Part shown: piece after piece, positions 7,945 through 11,695 of the stretch
Layout of the letters: each line of letters starts with the position of its first letter
How positions within the stretch are numbered: the stretch's first letter is position 1
Source: JBFKUL01 sp041635755
GTDB taxonomy: Bacteria; Pseudomonadota; Gammaproteobacteria; Burkholderiales; SG8-39
Assembly: GCA_041635755.1 (NCBI GenBank)
Contig: JBFKUL010000075.1
Coordinates: 1-11,695 of the forward strand
Reading direction: 5' to 3'
DNA: 11,695 nt
Notes under the pieces: generated by a model
The model's input: the letters and a program-made list of their open reading frames with translations, nothing else
Database searches by the model: none
Told to the model about the DNA's origin: nothing
Translations under genes and position numbers: made by a program

Positions 7945-7960
7945 TTTGACCGAAGTCAAA
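7945..7960. promoter_or_regulatory. Crp/Fnr-family-like operator (TTTGAC-N4-GTCAAA)
   Basis: A perfect 6-bp inverted repeat with a 4-base spacer (CGAA) lies in the 86-base gap between the divergent hemerythrin and oxidoreductase genes. The core TTGAC-N4-GTCAA has the geometry of FNR boxes (TTGAT-N4-ATCAA) and resembles C/G variants reported for Dnr/Nnr-type regulators. If it sits at -41.5, hemerythrin transcription would start near 7911, with GACCAT (7918-7923, minus) as a weak -10 that keeps the key A and T. Relative to the plus-strand oxidoreductase it sits only 22 bases before ATG, where a bound protein would more likely repress. Confidence 0.5.
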
Positions 7961-7974
7961 CCGGGGGCAAAGGG

Positions 7975-8985
7975 ATGCTGAAGGTCGCCGTCGTGGGCCT
8001 GGGCTGGTGGGGCCGCATCATCGTCGAGCGCCTGCGCGGTCACTCCGGCCTGCGCGTGGTGATGGGTGTCGACGTCGCGCCCGCACCGCACGAAGCTTTT
8101 GCACGCGAGCAAAGGATCGAGTTGCGCCCCCGCCTCGAGGACGCGCTCGCCGATGCGCGCGTCGAGGCGGTGGTGCTCTGTACGCCGCACTCGCAGCATT
8201 GCGCCCAGATCGTCGCCGCCGCGCGCGCACGCAAGCACGTGTTCTGCGAAAAACCCCTCTGCCTCACGCGCGCCGAGGTGCTGGAGGCGGTCGGCGCCTG
8301 CGATGCGCAAGGGATCGCGCTCGCGGTCGGCCACGAGCGGCGTTTCGAGCCGCCGATCCAGGACCTGTTCGGCGCGCTGCGCGCAGGCACGCTCGGCACG
8401 CCGCTGCAGGTCGAGGCGAATTTCAGCCAGGACAAGTTTCTCGCGCTCGATCCGTCCAATTGGCGGCTTTCGGCACGCGAAGCGCCGGCCGGCCCGCTCA
8501 CGGCGACCGGCATCCACCTGCTCGATCTTTCGATCGGCGTGTTCGGACCCGCCGAAAGCGCTTACGCGAGCGTACGCCAGCTTGGCAGCAGGCTTGCAAA
8601 CGGCGACACGCTGGCGGTGCTGCTCGGCTTCAAGCGCGGCGGCCATGCACTGGTGAGTGCAATGCTCGCGACGCCGTTCGTAGGGCGCTTCGCGGTGTAT
8701 GGCAACCAGGGCTGGATCGAGGTGCGCGACAAGACCCATCCCGAGTCGCCAGAGGGCTGGGTCATGACAACTTGCCTGCGCGGCGAGCGCGCGCAGTCCA
8801 AGGACTATCCGCCGTCACCCGCAGTGGTCGCGAACCTGGAAGCCTTCGCCGAGGCGGCGCGCGGCGGCCGCCCGTACCCGGTGCCGCGCGAGCAGATGAT
8901 TGCCAACGTTTGCGCGCTCGAGGCGGTGGTGAAGTCGACGCGCAGCGGGCGCGTCGAGCCGGTGGAGAACGAGCGTCGCCTATGA
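7975..8985 (+). CDS. Gfo/Idh/MocA-family NAD(P)-dependent oxidoreductase
   Basis: 336-residue predicted dehydrogenase. The N-terminal Rossmann domain starts VAVVGLGWWG (4-13, dinucleotide loop GxGxxG) and runs to the family signature CEKPLC (91-96), whose K93 is the usual catalytic lysine. The C-terminal alpha/beta substrate domain carries GPLTATGIHLLDL (173-185). H181 keeps the catalytic histidine position, but the Asp four residues before it, present in inositol dehydrogenase-type members, is Ala (A177). Some subgroups lack this Asp, so the enzyme may still be active with another proton relay. I prefer ATG at 7975 (VAVVGLG right after the start, purine-rich GGGGGCAAAGGG upstream) over the in-frame ATG at 7918. 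It converges with the VOC gene, with 44 bases between stops. Substrate is likely a sugar or polyol derivative, not determinable here. Confidence 0.9.
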   Translation: MLKVAVVGLGWWGRIIVERLRGHSGLRVVMGVDVAPAPHEAFAREQRIELRPRLEDALADARVEAVVLCTPHSQHCAQIVAAARARKHVFCEKPLCLTRAEVLEAVGACDAQGIALAVGHERRFEPPIQDLFGALRAGTLGTPLQVEANFSQDKFLALDPSNWRLSAREAPAGPLTATGIHLLDLSIGVFGPAESAYASVRQLGSRLANGDTLAVLLGFKRGGHALVSAMLATPFVGRFAVYGNQGWIEVRDKTHPESPEGWVMTTCLRGERAQSKDYPPSPAVVANLEAFAEAARGGRPYPVPREQMIANVCALEAVVKSTRSGRVEPVENERRL

Positions 8986-9029
8986 TGCCGCGACCGATCA
9001 CGCCGACCGCGTCGCGCGCCATGCCGTGC

Positions 9030-9488
9030 TCAGTCCGGCAACTCTGAAGCGATGACCTGTGGGCGCCGCCCCGCGCCCTCGGCGCCGGCAAAATTGAGCT
9101 CGACCTTCAGTCCGTTCGGATCGAACAGAAACAGCTGGTACAGGCCCTGGTCGTCGACGCGCCGCTCGTTGAAGGCGATCCCGAGCGACGCGAAGTGCGC
9201 GATCGTCTCGGCGAGCCCGCTGCAGCGGAACGCGATGTGGTCGATGACGCCGCTGCCGTGCAGCGCATCCGATTGCTGACCGACGTAGCGCTTGCGGTTC
9301 TCCGACACCGCGGCGCCACCCTGGGTCACGTGAATCACGTCGCGATCGCCTGCGTACAGCCAGCGCACCGGAAACTTGAAATCGGGCGAGGGTCCAATGC
9401 GCAGGCCGAGCACCTTCACGTACCACTCGCAGGTTCGCTCGATGTCTTGCGTCTGCAGCAGGAAGTGCTCGAGGTGGCTGATCGTCAT
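9030..9488 (-). CDS. VOC-fold protein (glyoxalase / extradiol dioxygenase superfamily)
   Basis: 152-residue protein made of one paired betaalphabetabetabeta VOC unit. The metal triad is in place: H8 (HLEHFLL), H84 (VIDHIAF) and E130 (DPNGLKVEL). FDPNGLKVELNF is the typical last strand. Family members isomerise, epimerise, cleave aromatic rings or confer resistance by binding drugs; which applies here cannot be told. There is no second VOC module, so it would work as a homodimer. ATG at 9488 overlaps the stop of the upstream cupin gene by four bases (ATGA), with AAGGA about 9 bases upstream, so the two are translationally coupled. It is the last gene of the cysK-cupin-VOC operon and converges on the oxidoreductase gene. 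The frame extends further upstream, but only inside the cupin gene. Confidence 0.9.
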   Translation of the reverse strand: MTISHLEHFLLQTQDIERTCEWYVKVLGLRIGPSPDFKFPVRWLYAGDRDVIHVTQGGAAVSENRKRYVGQQSDALHGSGVIDHIAFRCSGLAETIAHFASLGIAFNERRVDDQGLYQLFLFDPNGLKVELNFAGAEGAGRRPQVIASELPD

Positions 9489-9868
9489 GGCCGCCGTCCT
9501 TCCGCGCTTGGCCAGGCGGCGTCGAGCTTCGGCAGGCCCTTGAAGTCGTAGCGCCCCGGACCCTGCACGATCAGGAACTGGCATATCTCGCCGACGACGT
9601 TGACCGCAGTGTGCGGCTCGCGCGCCGGCACGTTATGACGCGCGAGTGGCTGCATGCGCGTGACGCGGTCGGGATTCACCTGCCGGATCTCGAAGCTGCC
9701 GCGCAGGCAGATGAACAGGTCGTCGTTGTCCGGGTGCAGGTGCCAGGGTACGCATTCGCCCGGCGCGAGCGTCAGGTCGATGACGCGCAGCTCGGGCGTC
9801 TCGGCAAGCACCCGCGTCTGCGTGATGGTGTACTCGCTGTCCCAGGGTCGGGTGATCGCTTCGCTCAT
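9485..9868 (-). CDS. Small single-domain cupin protein
   Basis: 127-residue cupin. Motif 1 reads GECVPWHLHPDNDDLFICLRG (37-57), with H43 and H45 as metal ligands and Asp (D49/D50) where many cupins have Glu. Motif 2 (PLARHNVPAREPHTAVN, 74-90) supplies H86. Unlike the cupin at 6661 it keeps all three histidines, so it should bind a metal. Size and layout fit small dioxygenase-, isomerase- or binding-type cupins. ATG at 9868 has AGGAGG (9876-9881) 7 bases upstream. It lies 19 bases after the cysK stop, and its own stop overlaps the VOC start, so it is the middle gene of the operon. The open frame extends upstream into the cysK gene, but that part is a shadow. Substrate unknown; the cysK link might suggest a sulphur compound, which is only an inference. 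Confidence 0.88.
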   Translation of the reverse strand: MSEAITRPWDSEYTITQTRVLAETPELRVIDLTLAPGECVPWHLHPDNDDLFICLRGSFEIRQVNPDRVTRMQPLARHNVPAREPHTAVNVVGEICQFLIVQGPGRYDFKGLPKLDAAWPSAEGRRP

Positions 9869-9887
9869 CGCAGGCCCTCCTCGCGCG

Positions 9888-10808
9888 TCACTCGACAGGC
9901 AGGAAGCCCTCGACCGAGAGATAGCGCTCGCCAGTATCGTAGTTGAAGCCGAGCACCTTGGCGCCCTTGGGAAGCTCGGTGAGCTTCTGAGCGATCGCGG
10001 CGAGTGTGGCGCCCGAGGAAATGCCGACCAGCATGCCTTCCTCGCGCGCCGCGCGGCGCGCCATCTCTTTGGCTGCGTCGGCCCCGACCGTGATGACGCC
10101 GTCGAGCAGATCGACGTGCAGGTTCTTCGGAATGAAGCCCGCGCCAATGCCCTGGATCGGGTGCGGCGTGTGCTTGCCGCCCGAGATCACCGGCGAAGCG
10201 GTCGGCTCGACCGCGAACACCTTGAGCTTCGGCCAGGCCTTCTTCAGCACCTGTGCACAGCCGGTGATGTGGCCGCCGGTGCCCACGCCGGTGATGAGCG
10301 CGTCCACGCCCTGCGGAAAGTCGGCGAGGATTTCCTTCGCCGTGGTGCGCGCGTGCACCTCGATGTTGGCCGGGTTCTCGAACTGCTGCGGAATCCAGCC
10401 CCCCGGGGTCTGCGCGAGGATTTCCTGCGCGCGCGCGATGCTGCCGGGCATGCCTTTCTCGCGCGGCGTCAGTACGAGCTTGGCACCATAGGCGAGGATC
10501 AGGCGCCGGCGCTCGACCGACATGCTGTCGGGCATCACCAGCACCAGCTTGTAACCCTTCACCGCGGCCACAATGGCGAGCCCGATACCGGTGTTGCCCG
10601 AGGTCGGCTCGATGATCGTGCCGCCGGGCTTGAGCTGGCCGCTCTTCTCGGCGGCCTCGACCATCGACAGCCCGATGCGATCCTTGATCGAGCCGCCGGG
10701 ATTGGCACGCTCGGATTTGATCCACACCTCGTGCGTGTTGCCGAACAGCCGCTGCACGCGGATGTGCGGCGTGTTGCCGATGGTGGAAAGGATGGTGTCG
10801 GCTTTCAT
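9888..10808 (-). CDS. cysK: Cysteine synthase (O-acetylserine sulfhydrylase), CysK type
   Basis: PLP enzyme making L-cysteine and acetate from O-acetylserine and sulphide in the cytoplasm. The 306-residue product has the Schiff-base lysine K42 in NPGGSIKDR, the substrate-binding loop EPTSGNTGI (67-75), QQFENPANIEVH (141-152), the PLP phosphate loop GVGTGGH (174-180), HPIQGIGAGFIP (216-227), and GISSGA (262-267) with the serine contacting the pyridine nitrogen. GERYLS (293-298) near the end is also CysK-like rather than CysM-like. ATG at 10808 (MKADTILSTIGNTP) has GGAG 6 bases upstream; the longer open frame to 10913 adds residues without family match. A promoter-like pair lies just upstream. 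It is the first gene of an operon with a small cupin and a VOC protein, an unusual setting that hints at a role beyond bulk cysteine synthesis. Confidence 0.95.
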   Translation of the reverse strand: MKADTILSTIGNTPHIRVQRLFGNTHEVWIKSERANPGGSIKDRIGLSMVEAAEKSGQLKPGGTIIEPTSGNTGIGLAIVAAVKGYKLVLVMPDSMSVERRRLILAYGAKLVLTPREKGMPGSIARAQEILAQTPGGWIPQQFENPANIEVHARTTAKEILADFPQGVDALITGVGTGGHITGCAQVLKKAWPKLKVFAVEPTASPVISGGKHTPHPIQGIGAGFIPKNLHVDLLDGVITVGADAAKEMARRAAREEGMLVGISSGATLAAIAQKLTELPKGAKVLGFNYDTGERYLSVEGFLPVE

Positions 10809-10856
10809 GGATTCTCCGGAGGGGATGGGGGAACGACGGCGGAACAGCGAAGGCGC

Positions 10857-10885
10857 ATCATGGCCCTTGCGCGCCGCATTGACAA
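10857..10885 (-). promoter_or_regulatory. Sigma70-like promoter of the cysK-cupin-VOC operon
   Basis: The minus strand carries TTGTCA (10880-10885, 5 of 6 to TTGACA), a 17-base spacer and CATGAT (10857-10862, 4 of 6 to TATAAT including the key A and final T). The predicted start near 10850 leaves about 42 bases of leader to the ATG at 10808. It falls in the 117-base gap after the DUF1499 gene, which supports separate transcription of the cysK operon. Confidence 0.5.
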
Positions 10886-10925
10886 ACGCACGCCCGACGT
10901 CGCCGCAGCGCACCGCGCGCAGCTG

Positions 10926-11675
10926 CTAGCCGTGCCGCGCGAGCTCCTTGAAAAAAGCGCGGATGCGCCGCGCGTTGGCGCCGAGATCGCTGCGCCCAAC
11001 GCGCGACATCGAGCGCACATCGACGCGGCTTGCCTCGCCGAGTGGTGTGATGCGGATGACGACGTCGTCCTTGAAACCAAAGAACGGCGTCTGGTCGGTC
11101 GCCTCGATGCGCAGCGCCTGCGGGTCCGCCTCGACGATCGTCCAGCCGAGCGCGCGCGATGCGTTCTCGGCACGCGCGAATGCGACCGGCGCCGGTGCGG
11201 CGTAGGACAGCGGCACGATGTCCGGATACGCCTTGCGCTGCTCGGCCGCCACCGCTTCGCCCGCGTAGTCGGCCCCGTTCGGCGCCGCGCGCCGCACCGC
11301 GAGCAGCGCGACGAAGCGCGGCGGATCCAGAGTGTCGGTGCTGATGTCGTGAATCGGCGGAACCCGGCGCGCTTCCTGCAGCGCCATCCACGGCACGCCA
11401 AAGGTGAGCGCGCCGGCGACGATTCCGGCGAATGCCGCAAAGGCCCCGACGCGTATCCCGAGCTTCAAGTTCCAGCCGAGCGCGACGAGCGAGAGCAGCG
11501 CTCCGGCAACGCCGGTCCACGCGGCATAGCGCAGCAGCGCGAATGCAAACCGGTAATCCCACAGGCCGAAGCGATGGCCAACGCCCGAGGCGAGCGCCGC
11601 CGCGCCGGCGAGCAACGCAAATGAAGCAGCCGTAAAGGCGAAGACCTGCGCGCGACGCGGCCAGCGGCTCACCAT
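10926..11675 (-). CDS. Membrane-anchored DUF1499-family protein
   Basis: 249-residue protein. Three hydrophobic segments (about 10-30, 45-67 and 74-94) anchor it in the inner membrane, and a soluble C-terminal DUF1499 domain follows. Recognisable family blocks are PPIHDISTDTLDPPRF (106-121), GWTIVEADPQALRIEATDQT (177-196) with FFGFKDDVVIRI (198-209), and the closing SRVDVRSMSRVGRSDLGANA (216-235). DUF1499 has no established biochemical role. The first transmembrane helix follows a basic N-terminus (SRWPRRAQ), so that end is probably cytoplasmic; three helices would then put the domain on the periplasmic side. ATG at 11675 has a G-rich (GGGGGCGG) upstream sequence, but only 20 bases of upstream DNA are visible, so an earlier start cannot be excluded. 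It is on the same strand as cysK, 117 bases upstream. Confidence 0.85.
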   Translation of the reverse strand: MVSRWPRRAQVFAFTAASFALLAGAAALASGVGHRFGLWDYRFAFALLRYAAWTGVAGALLSLVALGWNLKLGIRVGAFAAFAGIVAGALTFGVPWMALQEARRVPPIHDISTDTLDPPRFVALLAVRRAAPNGADYAGEAVAAEQRKAYPDIVPLSYAAPAPVAFARAENASRALGWTIVEADPQALRIEATDQTPFFGFKDDVVIRITPLGEASRVDVRSMSRVGRSDLGANARRIRAFFKELARHG

Positions 11676-11695
11676 CCGCCCCCGCCGCCGCCCCC

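Noticed and set aside
8986..9029. CGCGAC...GTCGCG inverted repeat in the 44-base convergent gap after the oxidoreductase gene, as a terminator
   Set aside because: The 6-bp stem has a loop of about 16 bases and no T-run; not distinguishable from background.
9654..11624. A 656-codon plus-strand open frame opposite cysK and the DUF1499 gene
   Set aside because: It is antisense to two clearly recognisable proteins, its translation is Arg/His/Asp-rich with no domain, and long antisense frames are expected at this GC content.

Overview
The window is gene-dense, GC-rich proteobacterial chromosome. Gene content and codon use resemble Burkholderiales-type Betaproteobacteria, but no rRNA or marker gene allows firm placement. 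I recognise thirteen protein genes and saw no tRNA, rRNA, mobile element or CRISPR array.

Bases 1-6573 (minus strand) hold a seven-gene unit. Transcription order is: an LLM-class flavin monooxygenase, a PuuE-like member of the CE4 (polysaccharide deacetylase/NodB) fold, a periplasmic substrate-binding protein, then LivH, LivM, LivG and LivF of a branched-chain-amino-acid-type (HAAT) ABC importer. LivF runs off the left edge. The first two genes are 2 bases apart and the transporter genes abut or overlap. A good sigma70-like promoter lies just upstream of the monooxygenase gene. The simplest reading is a dedicated uptake system plus two enzymes acting on the imported compound, which is unknown.

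Bases 6661-7296 (plus strand) hold a cupin protein, divergent from the monooxygenase and with a very basic tail. It converges on a hemerythrin-like HHE protein (7310-7888, minus). That gene shares an 86-base divergent upstream region with a Gfo/Idh/MocA-type oxidoreductase (7975-8985, plus). The region contains a perfect TTTGAC-N4-GTCAAA palindrome, placed as a Crp/Fnr-family activator site would be for the hemerythrin gene.

Bases 9030-10808 (minus strand) hold a second compact operon: cysteine synthase (CysK type), a small single-domain cupin and a VOC (glyoxalase/extradiol dioxygenase fold) protein. A sigma70-like promoter precedes cysK. At the right edge (10926-11675, minus) is a membrane-anchored DUF1499 protein.

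Nothing here is clearly a new defence or mobile system. The parts most worth pursuing are the LLM/CE4/ABC cassette as a possible uncharacterised catabolic pathway, the Fnr-type palindrome at the hemerythrin gene, and the cysK-cupin-VOC operon.
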